A stretch of 64,000 bases of DNA from Anthracocystis setariae (lineage: Eukaryota > Basidiomycota > Ustilaginomycetes > Ustilaginales > Ustilaginaceae), in NCBI GenBank assembly GCA_928724745.1, contig CAKMXJ010000007.1:558001-622000 (forward strand). The letters are read 5' to 3'. The number at the start of each line of letters is the position of its first letter. Position 1 is the stretch's first letter. Shown here in pieces: positions 1 through 10,331 of this stretch. Below the pieces are notes generated by a model that saw nothing but the letters and a program-made list of their open reading frames with translations, was not told the DNA's origin and did no database searches. The position numbers and the translations under genes are program-made.

Positions 1-1461
1 GGGCAAAAGCAGACAGGACAGTATGGAAAGAATGTGAAGCCTATTGCTCAGCCTCAACCACCACAACAACTCCAACCCCAGCCTCAGCCCACAGCTGCAC
101 CCGTTCCAGCGCCGCTATTTTATGCCCAGCAGCAACCACATCCGCCAAACCATGTCCATCAGAGAGCCATGGCTACGCCAGCACCAGAATCGCATCACTT
201 TGTCCCACCATCCGCATCCGTGACAACCTTGAAGAGGAGAGGACCATCAAGGGCCGATTTGGACTTTTTGCTTGGAGGTGCCAGCAGGGCTCGATCGGTG
301 ACGCCGCAAGTGTCGAGAGCCTCGGTTGCTCCGACCTCGGCGCTCGCCCGGCATCCGTCTTTATCTCTTCCATATGAATCCGAACCAGCAGTTGCAGGGC
401 CCAGCAGATCCGCGATCCAGCCAGCTCCATTACCAATTGCTCCAGCCGCCGAAACCATTCGCTCTCATCCCCAGGCAGAAGCGCACGACCAAGACCAAGA
501 CCAAGACATGGTCGACGATGGACTTGCGCTCGGAGCTGAAGCGCTGATGGAATCCGACCATGACCCCTCCTCTCCTGGCTCTTCCCACCCAGATAACGAA
601 GCAGACCCCACTGCCGCGTTCGACGATCCCAACGATCACGACTTCCGTCCACCGTCTCACGTTCGCCGTTCTCTGCCGAATGGTACCAACACGCTCACCA
701 CGCCCGCCACCGTGCCCCAGCGGCGAGCACGTGCTTCCTTAGGCACCTCCAGCAGTGGTGGCAAGGTGGCGGGTTCCACCTCGTCCAACCCGGCTCCCAA
801 ACGCGGGCGGCCCAAAGCCAACGCATACACGCCTGATATGGTGGAGAAGCTGCGCATCGCCAACGAGATCCTCGCTGCGGCCGAGGCCGATCTCGAGTCG
901 GATAAACCGCTGCGTCTGGACCGCATCATTGATCGCAAGACACGCAAGGCGCTCAGCCCAGAGATGCAAAAGGTGATTCTCATGGCGAGAAACACGCAGC
1001 TTCAGCGCGTAAGGAGGGAGAGGCTTAGGCAGGAGGAGCTCCTTGCGAATGGAGGCGTGGTGGTGCAGAAGAAGAAGAAGCGCGGAAGGCCAACCGTGGA
1101 AAGTAAGAAGCAGGGTGAGCCGACGCTGGCTACGGCTATGGCGGAAGAGTCGGGCGAGGGAGTGGTAGAGCGCGCCAAGGGCAAGGTGAGCGAGTGGATC
1201 AAGACGTTGAGCTCCGAACCGCAGGCGAATTCGGGTCAAGTTGAAGTGTTGGATCCAAATATCGACCCTCGACTTGGGAAGCAGGAACAAGACGATCACG
1301 AGATGCCAGCCGATGGATTCTTTTCCCGCTTCGGCACCGTCACTGGTACCTACAAGCCTGTCTCTGCATCTACCACGCCTCAGGATGGCATTCCGGGCGT
1401 AAACGACGTCAAATCTTACCAGGCCGGCACTCTACAAGACGAGTACTACTTTTCAAATTGA
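1..1461 (+). CDS. AT-hook protein, 3' part (5' end outside window)
   Basis: The reading frame is already open at base 1 with no ATG near the edge, so this is the C-terminal part of a longer gene. The visible N-terminal stretch is rich in Gln, Pro and Ala, followed by acidic Asp/Gln-rich and Ser-rich segments. Two AT-hook cores (Arg-Gly-Arg-Pro) lie at 802-813 and 1081-1092, the second preceded by a Lys run. Between them is a probably helical charged segment of about 70 residues. AT hooks bind the minor groove of AT-rich DNA, so a nuclear chromatin or transcription role is inferred. I do not recognise the family. It ends with TGA at 1459-1461 and faces MMS19 tail to tail 164 bases downstream. 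Confidence 0.75.
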   Translation, partial: GQKQTGQYGKNVKPIAQPQPPQQLQPQPQPTAAPVPAPLFYAQQQPHPPNHVHQRAMATPAPESHHFVPPSASVTTLKRRGPSRADLDFLLGGASRARSVTPQVSRASVAPTSALARHPSLSLPYESEPAVAGPSRSAIQPAPLPIAPAAETIRSHPQAEAHDQDQDQDMVDDGLALGAEALMESDHDPSSPGSSHPDNEADPTAAFDDPNDHDFRPPSHVRRSLPNGTNTLTTPATVPQRRARASLGTSSSGGKVAGSTSSNPAPKRGRPKANAYTPDMVEKLRIANEILAAAEADLESDKPLRLDRIIDRKTRKALSPEMQKVILMARNTQLQRVRRERLRQEELLANGGVVVQKKKKRGRPTVESKKQGEPTLATAMAEESGEGVVERAKGKVSEWIKTLSSEPQANSGQVEVLDPNIDPRLGKQEQDDHEMPADGFFSRFGTVTGTYKPVSASTTPQDGIPGVNDVKSYQAGTLQDEYYFSN

Positions 1462-1625
1462 TTGCATTCCATCATCGTCCATCGCACATCAATGTTGTTT
1501 TTCTTCTCCTCTTTATATCCAGCATCATTCATGTGTGAGGTGACGCTTCTTTCAATTTTAATTCGCGTTGAAACTTGTGCTGAAAGCTGGGGAGGTGTAG
1601 TTTTGAGCGAAGGGAGGGGGGGGGG

Positions 1626-4600
1626 TTAGGTTTCGGAAATGGCGAACCAGGCATCTCTGGCGTCGACGGCGACGTTTCTTACAGCACGCACTTTGTCGTC
1701 GATACCGTTGTTTGGCATGGCGAGTTGTTTGAGCACCCGATTTCGGAGAGGTTGGAGATGGTGGTGCTGCAACCCTGCTACGCCGCTGGTTGGGGGTTTG
1801 GACAGGGGATCCATCAGTTCGTCTTGGGCGGGTTTGGCGGCGAGACTGGTGAGCGTTCGAAGCGCTGCGATTCGAGTAACTGCCGGTGTGTGTGGTCCGA
1901 CTTGAATATTGGCGATCAACTTGGCTACGATCGACGAGAGATGCGAGGCGATGAGGTTTGTCGGATCAAACCCTTGCATATCACCAACCTTCTTTCCGAC
2001 CTCACTGGCGACGGTAATCGCATTAGCCGCCGACGCCCTCGCCTTGGAATCCGGCAACGTCAATGCCTGAATCAACAGCGGAAACATCCCATCCAACCGC
2101 TCCACCAACATCGTCGATGGCAACCAAGCCAAAAGCCCAGCCAGACAAACCAGGTAGATCATCTTACCATCTTGATGCGTGTGCGAATGGTCGCACTCCT
2201 CCCCATTTCCATGACTATGCGAATGCGACTGCTTGGCCGCATGCTCATGACTCTCCAACAACCTGGGCAGCAGGAACGAAAACAACTTCTGCTTCCACAA
2301 CAATCGCACCGTAAACCCATTCTCCTTGCTCCCAACCCCATCCTCTCCCACCCCGACGATGCTCGACAAATCTCGAGCCGCCACCCTGGCCAACTTCCAC
2401 GCCTCCCTCCCTCCCCCCTGCCCAGTGGAAACATCGTCAAACACCTCGATCAGCACCCGATTCAGCATCGCCTCGGCGATCTTGCTCGACTTGACCACCA
2501 GCGCCCGCGTCACCCACAGCCACACCTGCAACGCCACCCTACGCCCCACCACCGACTTGGCCGAAGCCTTGATGTGCACACTCCAAAACGCATCGAGCGT
2601 GTCCAGGAACTCCGGCTGCGTTTCATCGATAAACTTGTTGGTCAGCGAGGCCAGCAGCCAATATCCCGAATTGAGCTGCAGCGCCTGCGACGCCTGAGCG
2701 GTCTGCTTTGAAACCCCAGCAGGCTTGTCCGCGGCGGAGAGCGTCCAGTCGAGCAGCACCTTGAACGAGTCGAGCGCCACCTCGTGCTTGGAACCTGTGG
2801 CCGAAGAGGACGGATCGAGCACGGGGACGCCGGCGGACGGTGCCGAGGCGACAGTCGCGGCCGAAAACAGCGCGACCGCATTTCGGCTCGCCACACAAGA
2901 TGAGGCAGAAGCGAACGGTGCAAACGTCTTGGCCAGCGGCGAGGTGGATTGGATCAATGATGCGGCCGAGCCAATGGCGGTGGAAGCGTCAACGAAGGGC
3001 GAAGCATCCTGAACAAACGTCTTGTTGAGACTCGCCAGCAGCTCGCGTTGACGATGGGCATCCAGCAGCTTGACAAACGTTCCCAACAGCGCCGCCATCT
3101 CGGCCACGACCTCGGGATGCGCCGCAATACTCACTTCCCCATCCCCACTCCCCTGTTCCAGCCCCGACAGCGTCAGAGCCACGAGTCGGGTAGGCAGCGT
3201 ATGTGCATACTTGACTAGATCCTTGTGTCCGTTCACCTTTTTCAGATCCACCATGGTCTGAAGCGTCAGGATGAGACCTCGCGCATAGCCGACATTAGCC
3301 TCCTGCAGCGTGTGCAACTGCGCGTCGAGAGTCGAAGCTGCTTTTCCCTCCTCCTTGGTGTCAGTGACGCCTTCGATCGGCTCGGCTGCTCGCTTGACGC
3401 CACTTGGACGACAGCACAGCTCCAGCTTGGTGAAGAGCCTTACCACCACGGCCTCGAACAGGAACGGCGCAACACAGAGCCGCGACAAGGCTCCCAGACT
3501 CCTCCTGATGTTGGCCTTGATAAGGTCAAGTTCAGCCTCAGTGTCGTCGATGGCGTTGCCGGTAGTGCGCTCCTCGGGGTCGTCGAGAGGTTGGATGCGA
3601 TCGGGAAGCTTCTCGAGCAGGACGGGCAGCACCACCTCCTCGATCACTTTGGCGGTAGGATTGGCGGCCGCCAGCGTGCAAGCCGTACGCTCGTTCGAAA
3701 TCACCTCGATGGCACAGAGCGCCTCTTCGCGCACATCGTCGCCGATCGAAGACGTGAGCATCGAAGCCACTTCGCGCGTGAGGAAGGAAAGCTCGTTAAA
3801 GTCCAATAGCGACGCGCCCGTCTTCTTGTCTGATACGGTAGAGGGGGTGGTGGACGCGGTGGAGCTGCTCAGGATCGAGATGGACACGACCGAGGAAAAC
3901 ACGAGCATCGCCGAACGACGGTACGAGGTGGAGTTGAGACCATTGGACAGGCAGTTGAGAAGATCGGCAAGGAACGGATCAAGCGGGCGGTTGTCGCCTG
4001 TGTAGCTGCGGCTCTTTGCTGAAAGTGGGAGAAGCTGGCCGGAGCCAATCTCGGGAGAGAGGAGCTGGCTCTCGTCTCCTGCCTTGGTGAGCTCGGCGTG
4101 GCGGTAGACCTTGGCGAGCGATTCGAGGAGTTCACCGATTCCAGCGAGAATGGGCGTGCGTTGCGCCATGTCCTCCGGGTCGACAAACATCTTGATCATC
4201 TGATCCATGAATCCGTACACAGCCAGATACGCGGTGCTTGCCGAGGCCCTGATCAGGGAAGAGAGCACCTTGATCGCCGCCTTGGCGAGCGATTTGCCAG
4301 GTTCCTCCAACTCCACTAAGCAGTCGTGAACCATCTTGGGTGCGATTCCCTCTGGCGGATCTACGCCGTCGTACAAGACATGCAGCAGTACGGTCAATGT
4401 ATCCGCGGCGAGATCTCCGGTCTCGTCATCGGTTGCATGGAAGATCTCGATCTTGAGTCCCTCCCAAAGCCTCTTTGCGTTTGCCAAGGCTGCTGCTCTG
4501 CCATACACGGGCATGGCGGTGATGAACGTCCTGAGCGTATCCAATTTAGCGGGACCGCCAGCTGCACTGAGCTTTTCGAGAAGCAGCGGGTATCCGAGCG

Positions 4601-5663
4601 GAGCCATGGCGGGAGAAGCGCAGATGGCGGCACGAAGCGCGATTTTGAGATCGTCGGAGGTGATTCCGTAAGGATCGTCGGGTGGAGGACGGAAGGTGAT
4701 GGGGAAGTAGCAAAAGGTGATGTCGAAGAACTTGCCAGTCATGTCACGATCCATGATCCATTCGGTCAAGAGCACTTTGTCGACGCCAAAAAGCACCATG
4801 AGGTTGCGAGGATCCTTTTCGCCCTGGACCATCTTGACGTAGCCTTGGAGGAAAGGTTTGCCTTGGCACTTCTCTGAGGCAGCAGCAGCAGCATCATCTG
4901 CATCTGTGACGGTGGCGGAAGATTCGTCGGCTGACACTGGGTCGACTTGCATGGGAGTAGCTGAGGAATCAGCTTCGTTGGAGGAAGACGAGCGAAAAGC
5001 TTTAAGCGCATCGCGGTGATGAGCAACGAGGCTATCTAGAAGGCGGTAGATGATGAAGCGCAGGCTCTGTGGATGGTCGCCTGGCACGACGTGTGAAAAG
5101 AGCGCTTGTGCTGTTGCGTGGGCCTGCTCCTGGCCAAATCCCTTGACTTGGTTTTGCGAGGTGGATGCAGAAGAGTCTGATGATGGTGGAGGCTTGCAGG
5201 CGCTGAGGACGGTCAATGCTTTGAGCGAGCTCACCAACATGGCACTTCCTTTCAGAGTCTTTTGCTCTGCCTCATTTCTCTTGGCTCGTGGTGCGGTCTC
5301 GGGAAGCGTCTCTGGCGCCTTGGTCGAGCGGATAAAGTTGTCCGAGATGATGACTCCATCGCCAATCTTGTCTGCGAAGAAGGCAGATAGCGTTCGGACG
5401 GCTTGAATGGTAAAAATGCTGGCGAGGGGTTCTTTTGTTTGCGGTGGAGAGGCAGGTTCGAGGAAGTGACAGGTGAGATCGGAGAGAAGTTGAACTGCGC
5501 GTGTTCTTGTATCTTCCTCTTCTGATGTGAGATATTCGCCAAGCAGACGGACTATACCCAGCAGAGAGACGGAACCATTGGCGAGGTCATCGACGATCGA
5601 AGGTGGAAGTTGCTGAAACGAGCCAACAATGTAGGCGCGAATGGCGTGTGCTGGATCAGACAT
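1626..5663 (-). CDS. MMS19: MMS19/Met18, cytosolic iron-sulfur cluster targeting HEAT-repeat protein
   Basis: A 1345-residue HEAT-repeat protein without introns. The N-terminal third carries the family signature: a DPRNLMVLFGVD-like segment, then YFPITFRPPPDDPYGI, then alternating helices with LLEKL. Length and layout match MMS19/Met18, the adaptor that delivers Fe-S clusters from the cytosolic assembly machinery to apo-proteins such as DNA polymerases and the XPD helicase, which explains the repair and transcription phenotypes known for the family. The start is the ATG at 5661-5663, giving the expected MSDPAHAIRAYIVGS opening. A His-rich insert at about residues 1130-1167 is unusual (see findings). 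It is convergent with the AT-hook gene and divergent from the GH20 gene, with 849 bases between. Confidence 0.93.
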   Translation of the reverse strand: MSDPAHAIRAYIVGSFQQLPPSIVDDLANGSVSLLGIVRLLGEYLTSEEEDTRTRAVQLLSDLTCHFLEPASPPQTKEPLASIFTIQAVRTLSAFFADKIGDGVIISDNFIRSTKAPETLPETAPRAKRNEAEQKTLKGSAMLVSSLKALTVLSACKPPPSSDSSASTSQNQVKGFGQEQAHATAQALFSHVVPGDHPQSLRFIIYRLLDSLVAHHRDALKAFRSSSSNEADSSATPMQVDPVSADESSATVTDADDAAAAASEKCQGKPFLQGYVKMVQGEKDPRNLMVLFGVDKVLLTEWIMDRDMTGKFFDITFCYFPITFRPPPDDPYGITSDDLKIALRAAICASPAMAPLGYPLLLEKLSAAGGPAKLDTLRTFITAMPVYGRAAALANAKRLWEGLKIEIFHATDDETGDLAADTLTVLLHVLYDGVDPPEGIAPKMVHDCLVELEEPGKSLAKAAIKVLSSLIRASASTAYLAVYGFMDQMIKMFVDPEDMAQRTPILAGIGELLESLAKVYRHAELTKAGDESQLLSPEIGSGQLLPLSAKSRSYTGDNRPLDPFLADLLNCLSNGLNSTSYRRSAMLVFSSVVSISILSSSTASTTPSTVSDKKTGASLLDFNELSFLTREVASMLTSSIGDDVREEALCAIEVISNERTACTLAAANPTAKVIEEVVLPVLLEKLPDRIQPLDDPEERTTGNAIDDTEAELDLIKANIRRSLGALSRLCVAPFLFEAVVVRLFTKLELCCRPSGVKRAAEPIEGVTDTKEEGKAASTLDAQLHTLQEANVGYARGLILTLQTMVDLKKVNGHKDLVKYAHTLPTRLVALTLSGLEQGSGDGEVSIAAHPEVVAEMAALLGTFVKLLDAHRQRELLASLNKTFVQDASPFVDASTAIGSAASLIQSTSPLAKTFAPFASASSCVASRNAVALFSAATVASAPSAGVPVLDPSSSATGSKHEVALDSFKVLLDWTLSAADKPAGVSKQTAQASQALQLNSGYWLLASLTNKFIDETQPEFLDTLDAFWSVHIKASAKSVVGRRVALQVWLWVTRALVVKSSKIAEAMLNRVLIEVFDDVSTGQGGGREAWKLARVAARDLSSIVGVGEDGVGSKENGFTVRLLWKQKLFSFLLPRLLESHEHAAKQSHSHSHGNGEECDHSHTHQDGKMIYLVCLAGLLAWLPSTMLVERLDGMFPLLIQALTLPDSKARASAANAITVASEVGKKVGDMQGFDPTNLIASHLSSIVAKLIANIQVGPHTPAVTRIAALRTLTSLAAKPAQDELMDPLSKPPTSGVAGLQHHHLQPLRNRVLKQLAMPNNGIDDKVRAVRNVAVDARDAWFAISET

Positions 5664-6512
5664 GGTTGTGTATGTAGGAACGGTTATCCGCCACTGCCTG
5701 CACCTGAGAACTTGATCAAGTATCGAGGTGGATGATGGTTGGTGGCGTGGTGGAAAGGAGGGATGGTGTGGACAAGCTTTGATTAGTTGACAAGATGTGA
5801 TAGGTTCGTGCGACTGACTGACTCAGATTTCATTTTATTATTTATTAATACTAATTCATCCATCGACTCCACCTTTTTCAGCGTCGTGGCAGACTGTCAA
5901 AAAGGCACAACCTTCTTCTCAACATATTATTTACGGCAAATTCCAAGAAGATGATTATTGCTTTCTCCCGATCTATTGTATCCAATCGAACACGATGTCC
6001 GCAATAGCTAGATGGCAAAGCTAGACGGCAGTCACGTGCTTCGGATGAAAAGCGTTCGGAAAGGATCCGACAAAGCTCTTGTTTCTGTTCTTCATATCAC
6101 TCTGACCGTTCACACTATTCCTGAACAATGTGAGCGAAGCATGTCAATCATTCATTTGGAGGCGCGCCACTCGAGCGAGATTCTTCTTGCACAAGAGGTG
6201 ACAACATCGGCGTAACATTGTGGCAATGGAAAAAAAAGGTTTTGGCGCCAAACTCATGCCTCCACATACAGTATCGCTTTGTACCTGCAGCAAGCTGCAA
6301 GCTGGGCACTTTGGCAGGAGCAAGCAGCACACAGGCCACCTTCTCTCTCTCTTCTCGCTCTCAGTAACCGGTCGTGCCCAGGCTCCAACCCTTCCTCCTC
6401 CTCCTCCTCCTCCTTCTTCTTCCTCTCGACCCCGACGTCGAAGCGACATCACGCCTAAACGTACTTGTCTCTCTTGCACGAGACATAGCCCAGTCAGAAA
6501 ACACCGGATACG
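5664..6512. promoter_or_regulatory. Divergent intergenic region MMS19 / GH20 gene
   Basis: 849 bases between two head-to-head start codons, presumed to hold both promoters. It contains an AT-rich patch near 5830-5860 and a long CTC/TTC pyrimidine tract at about 6393-6430 close upstream of the GH20 start, typical of fungal leaders. No convincing gene is seen on either strand. Confidence 0.6.
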
Positions 6513-9257
6513 ATGCGTGACGCCTCCATGGGCCCAGAGCTCGGCACCGACCATACTCAGGCTAGTACCGTACCGCTTGGTCTCCTGCCTCAGGTTCGCA
6601 TCTGCATCTCACGACCATCACTTCCGCGGAGGATCGCAACGGGGATCCGCGAAATCGTTCGACACCACATTCGACCCGATGCGCTCTTCCTACATGAATC
6701 TTCCGAACCTGTCCCCGCAGATGGCCGACCAGGCGCCTCCAACATCTTTGCCTCTGCATCACGGCACCCGGTGTGGAACTGGAATGTCCAGTTTGTCGAA
6801 CAAGGCTCTGAAGAGAGTCAGAATCCTCTGACCTGGAAGTGTTCGACTTCGTCTGACAACTTTGCTCCTGTTGACGAGAACGCATCATCAGAACAATCGC
6901 AGCTTCAAGCCGTCGACCAACCTTTTGTCATTCAAGTCTGCTATAACGAAACCTCACCCCACCACGCATTTCGAGCATTGGGCCACATACTGGGCGTAGC
7001 CAAAGATTCCCGGTCTCTCTCCCCAAGTCATAACGACGCTTCAAGGCTGCATCCGAATCTCTTTTCTGCCTCGTCCGATCCTCGCACTGGACTCTTCCTC
7101 TCCCCTACCATTGCCGACAAAAAACTCAACGTAATGCAGAAATCCGACTATGAGACAATCGGCACCATGATCGACTGCTCTCGTAACGGTGTCCTTAACC
7201 TTCGCTCTACCAAATACCTTCTTCGCACGCTTGCTCTGCTCGGATACAACATGCTTCAGCTCTACACCGAAGATACCTACGAGATCCAGGGCGAGCCCTT
7301 CTTCGGCTATATGCGAGGCGGATACTCGCACAACGAGCTCCAGCAGATCGACCACTACGCTGCAATGCTTGGCATCGAGGTCATTCCGTGCATCCAAACC
7401 CTCGGACATCTAGGCCAGATGCTGCAATGGCCAAGATATCTAGGTTTGAGAGATACAGCCGAGGTGCTTCTGCCAGAGTGGCCCGAGACCTATGTCATGC
7501 TGGAGAAGATGATCAAAGCTGCCACTGCACCATTTCGGTCCAAGCGAATCCACTTGGGTATGGACGAGACGTTCGGATTGGGTCATGGCCGATACCACTC
7601 GATCTTCGGAAGCAAGAATGGCAAACCGAGCAGTCAAGTCTTCGTTGAGCACCTCGAAAAAGTCAACGACATCTGCAACGCTCTCAACCTCGAGCCTATG
7701 ATCTGGTCAGACATGCTATTCTGCCTTTCCTCCCGCAACAACTCGCTCGTCGGCTACTACGATTCTGACCAGCCAATCGATGTCAAGCAACAGGGAATCC
7801 CGTCCGGAGTCGATCTCGTCTATTGGGACTACTACCACACTTCATCCGCCAGCTATGAGACGAGGATCAAGAATCACCAAGACTTGCGAGGTGCAAGTCC
7901 CTGGATGGCCGCCGGCTCGTGGACCTGGTCGCGCTTTTGGACAGCACTACCGTTCACCTTCCAGACCATCCATGCCAACCTCACCGCCGCCAAAAACTCG
8001 CCCGGCGTGCGTCATGTGTTTCTCACTACCTGGGGAGACGAGGGTAACGAAGTCGATCTGTGGTCCTCGTTGCCTGCTTGGGTATACTATGCCGATCACT
8101 CGTACACGACTACGTGGAGCGATGGCGTCGAGGAAAGAGTGAATGTGTCCATGGTCAAGAGTAAGTTCGATGCGATCGTTGGTGGACATTGGGATGACTT
8201 TGTGCTGGCCAGCTCGATCGACGATACAACCAAGGATGGGCTGGTGGTTGCCGAGGATGACCAGATCCACTTTGCTCCCAACACGAGCAAGTGGATGCTG
8301 TGGGGCGATCCCGTCCACAGCTTTGCCGAGCCCACTCTGGTTGCGGCACGCTTCGACGCGGAGCAGCACTATGCCTGTCTAGCCTCGACATTGAGTGAAC
8401 GCTTGGAGGGCGCGACGCTGGAGGAAGCCCTGCGCAATCGAGACGTGCTCGTGTGTCGATCGGGTCAAGGTAGAAGCACAGACAGCAAGGCGGGCAAGGG
8501 TCTGTTCGGTGCGGCTGCTACGCTGATCTCGGAAATGACTGGACTGAACAGTGCCGATGCAGCGCCGATCAAGGTAGTGCGTATACTCTCGGACCATCCT
8601 TTCAATGCGCGGTTGGAATTGGCGAGACTGCTCGCACATACGCTCTGTCTGAAAGCTAATCTACGTCAAAGATTACACCAAGCATATACATCACGCAACT
8701 GGCCGCAGCTACAACAACTGAATCGACGCACGGGGCGGTGTTTGCAAGCAGCACGCAAGTTGTGGCAGTATCATCGTCAGGTGTGGATGTCCATGTACAA
8801 GCCGCATGGTTGGGAGACGATCGAGTTACGCTATGGCGGTTTGGTGGCTAGGCTCGATACGCTGTATAGGAGAATAGGTGCATTCTTGCAGTGGAAGCTC
8901 CACCATCAACATTCCGAAACGGAGCAAGAAGACGACGACGACGATGATGATGATGGGGTAGAGGCGATCGACAGGATCCGACTCGGCGCCAAGAGGGCGG
9001 ATATTTTCCTGGGTGTCCCCACCAGCTTCGATGAGGAATCAGCCAACTCGTCGCTCGAAAGCGACCAGAACGAAAACGAGGAGGAGGAGGATGATGATGA
9101 TGAATCCATGCGATCGAGTGGGGTAAGTGTAAAGTCATGGGGCTGGCAAGAGAAAGTGACAAGTCTGCCCGAATTGGAAAAGCCTCTCCATTTGGTCTAT
9201 GGTAGTCCCGATCAGTTGTTGGATTACCACAGAGTTTCAAGACCCACGTATTGCTAA
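6513..9257 (+). CDS. GH20 beta-N-acetylhexosaminidase-like protein (hexosaminidase D type)
   Basis: A 914-residue protein with a GH20 TIM-barrel at about residues 190-520. Visible motifs are GYNMLQLYTEDTYEIQG, a GIEVIPCIQTLGHL segment, and HLGMDETFGLG with the Asp351-Glu352 pair expected to stabilise the oxazolinium intermediate and act as acid/base. This arrangement matches the hexosaminidase D/GH20C subgroup, which removes terminal N-acetylhexosamines, rather than secreted chitobiases; no signal peptide is visible. The C-terminal 300 residues are mostly helical and carry two acidic runs (near 8930-8957 and 9080-9105). The family members I know are nearer 500 residues, so this is long. The start at 6513 is the first ATG in frame, but the first 90 residues look unconserved, so a later start or an N-terminal intron is possible. 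Confidence 0.82.
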   Translation: MRDASMGPELGTDHTQASTVPLGLLPQVRICISRPSLPRRIATGIREIVRHHIRPDALFLHESSEPVPADGRPGASNIFASASRHPVWNWNVQFVEQGSEESQNPLTWKCSTSSDNFAPVDENASSEQSQLQAVDQPFVIQVCYNETSPHHAFRALGHILGVAKDSRSLSPSHNDASRLHPNLFSASSDPRTGLFLSPTIADKKLNVMQKSDYETIGTMIDCSRNGVLNLRSTKYLLRTLALLGYNMLQLYTEDTYEIQGEPFFGYMRGGYSHNELQQIDHYAAMLGIEVIPCIQTLGHLGQMLQWPRYLGLRDTAEVLLPEWPETYVMLEKMIKAATAPFRSKRIHLGMDETFGLGHGRYHSIFGSKNGKPSSQVFVEHLEKVNDICNALNLEPMIWSDMLFCLSSRNNSLVGYYDSDQPIDVKQQGIPSGVDLVYWDYYHTSSASYETRIKNHQDLRGASPWMAAGSWTWSRFWTALPFTFQTIHANLTAAKNSPGVRHVFLTTWGDEGNEVDLWSSLPAWVYYADHSYTTTWSDGVEERVNVSMVKSKFDAIVGGHWDDFVLASSIDDTTKDGLVVAEDDQIHFAPNTSKWMLWGDPVHSFAEPTLVAARFDAEQHYACLASTLSERLEGATLEEALRNRDVLVCRSGQGRSTDSKAGKGLFGAAATLISEMTGLNSADAAPIKVVRILSDHPFNARLELARLLAHTLCLKANLRQRLHQAYTSRNWPQLQQLNRRTGRCLQAARKLWQYHRQVWMSMYKPHGWETIELRYGGLVARLDTLYRRIGAFLQWKLHHQHSETEQEDDDDDDDDGVEAIDRIRLGAKRADIFLGVPTSFDEESANSSLESDQNENEEEEDDDDESMRSSGVSVKSWGWQEKVTSLPELEKPLHLVYGSPDQLLDYHRVSRPTYC

Positions 9258-9398
9258 GCAGGTGAAACAGCTCGAATTGCCACACACAAGCTTTCGACGG
9301 AGACCACGGAGACGATATCAGATTGAAAGCCCAACATAAAGTGATACAAAGGAGAACGTTACATCAGCACTGCTAGAGATCGTCGAGACCCATTCGAA

Positions 9399-10331
9399 TC
9401 AGGCAACAAAAGGGAACATGGCCTTCCTCTTGGGATACTCCTTGCCAAACTCCTTCTTGTAGTTGCGGTGTTTCTTGACCGCCCACACCCACATCTGTGC
9501 GGTACTGACCGCGGCAAACAACGCACTCGCCGGGTTCAATGTCAGCACTGTAAACGCTGCCCACGATACGAATTCGAAAAAGTAGTTGGGGCACGACACG
9601 AGTTCGAATGCGAACCCCCTTGGGATCTTCCTGACCTTTGTACCTGCGGGACGCAAGTTCTTGAGGATGAGATGGGTGTACAAGTTGGACAGTTCGGCGA
9701 GGATCATGATGGCTGCTGTGGCGTAGATGAATTTGTTGTTGTCCTGGATTGTGCCTACGACGGAGGCGGCGGAGAACCAGGGCGAGTAGACGAAAGGCGC
9801 GAGGAGGAATCCCGAGAGGAACCAGTAGTGGGCCGAGTTTTTGAAGATGTTGAATCGTGGCATGGTGCCGTTCGAGAAGCGGTGGACGAAGAGCGTTTCG
9901 AGTTCGCGCTTGACATAGTGCGCCACCACCAGCGACATGGCAACCGTCTGCATTTTGGATGGGACGTATTCGCGGTGCCAGATCTTGGGACCAAAGTAGT
10001 AGAAGAGCGGGTGAATGAAGATGGGACCCGCGTATTCGGTGAGGAAGACGGTCTTCCATCCGATCTGCGGGCCAAGGTCCTTGACGTAGAGGGTCTGGCC
10101 AGAGGAGATGCCAAGGTCGGCAAGAGATTTGTCATCGTCGACAACGGGTTTCTTGTCTTCGGTGGTGATACGCTGACGCTCGATGGTGAGCTTGCGATTG
10201 GCAGAGGCGATCTGCTTTTTGACTTCGCCGAGGGTCGAGTTGGAGGAAGACACGTTGACGGTGAGAGGGAAGCCCTTGGAGGTAGGCTTGCCAGGCGTAG
10301 TGCGCTTCTGGATGATCACGGTGAAAGCCAT
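9399..10331 (-). CDS. TSC13: Very-long-chain enoyl-CoA reductase (Tsc13/TECR)
   Basis: A 310-residue protein, the same size as yeast Tsc13. The N-terminus has a ubiquitin-like fold (residues 1-86), followed by several membrane segments in a steroid 5-alpha-reductase-like domain. Lys141 (HYVKRELETLFVHRFS) and Tyr250 (SCPNYFFEF) correspond to the family's catalytic residues, and the C-terminal KEYPKRKAMFPF signature is present. It catalyses the last step of the fatty-acid elongation cycle in the ER, reducing trans-2-enoyl-CoA with NADPH and so supplying very-long-chain acyl groups for ceramides. The ATG at 10329-10331 is chosen because the conserved domain starts there. The frame stays open for 158 codons upstream, which looks like leader sequence. 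It is convergent with the GH20 gene (141 bases). Confidence 0.95.
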   Translation of the reverse strand: MAFTVIIQKRTTPGKPTSKGFPLTVNVSSSNSTLGEVKKQIASANRKLTIERQRITTEDKKPVVDDDKSLADLGISSGQTLYVKDLGPQIGWKTVFLTEYAGPIFIHPLFYYFGPKIWHREYVPSKMQTVAMSLVVAHYVKRELETLFVHRFSNGTMPRFNIFKNSAHYWFLSGFLLAPFVYSPWFSAASVVGTIQDNNKFIYATAAIMILAELSNLYTHLILKNLRPAGTKVRKIPRGFAFELVSCPNYFFEFVSWAAFTVLTLNPASALFAAVSTAQMWVWAVKKHRNYKKEFGKEYPKRKAMFPFVA

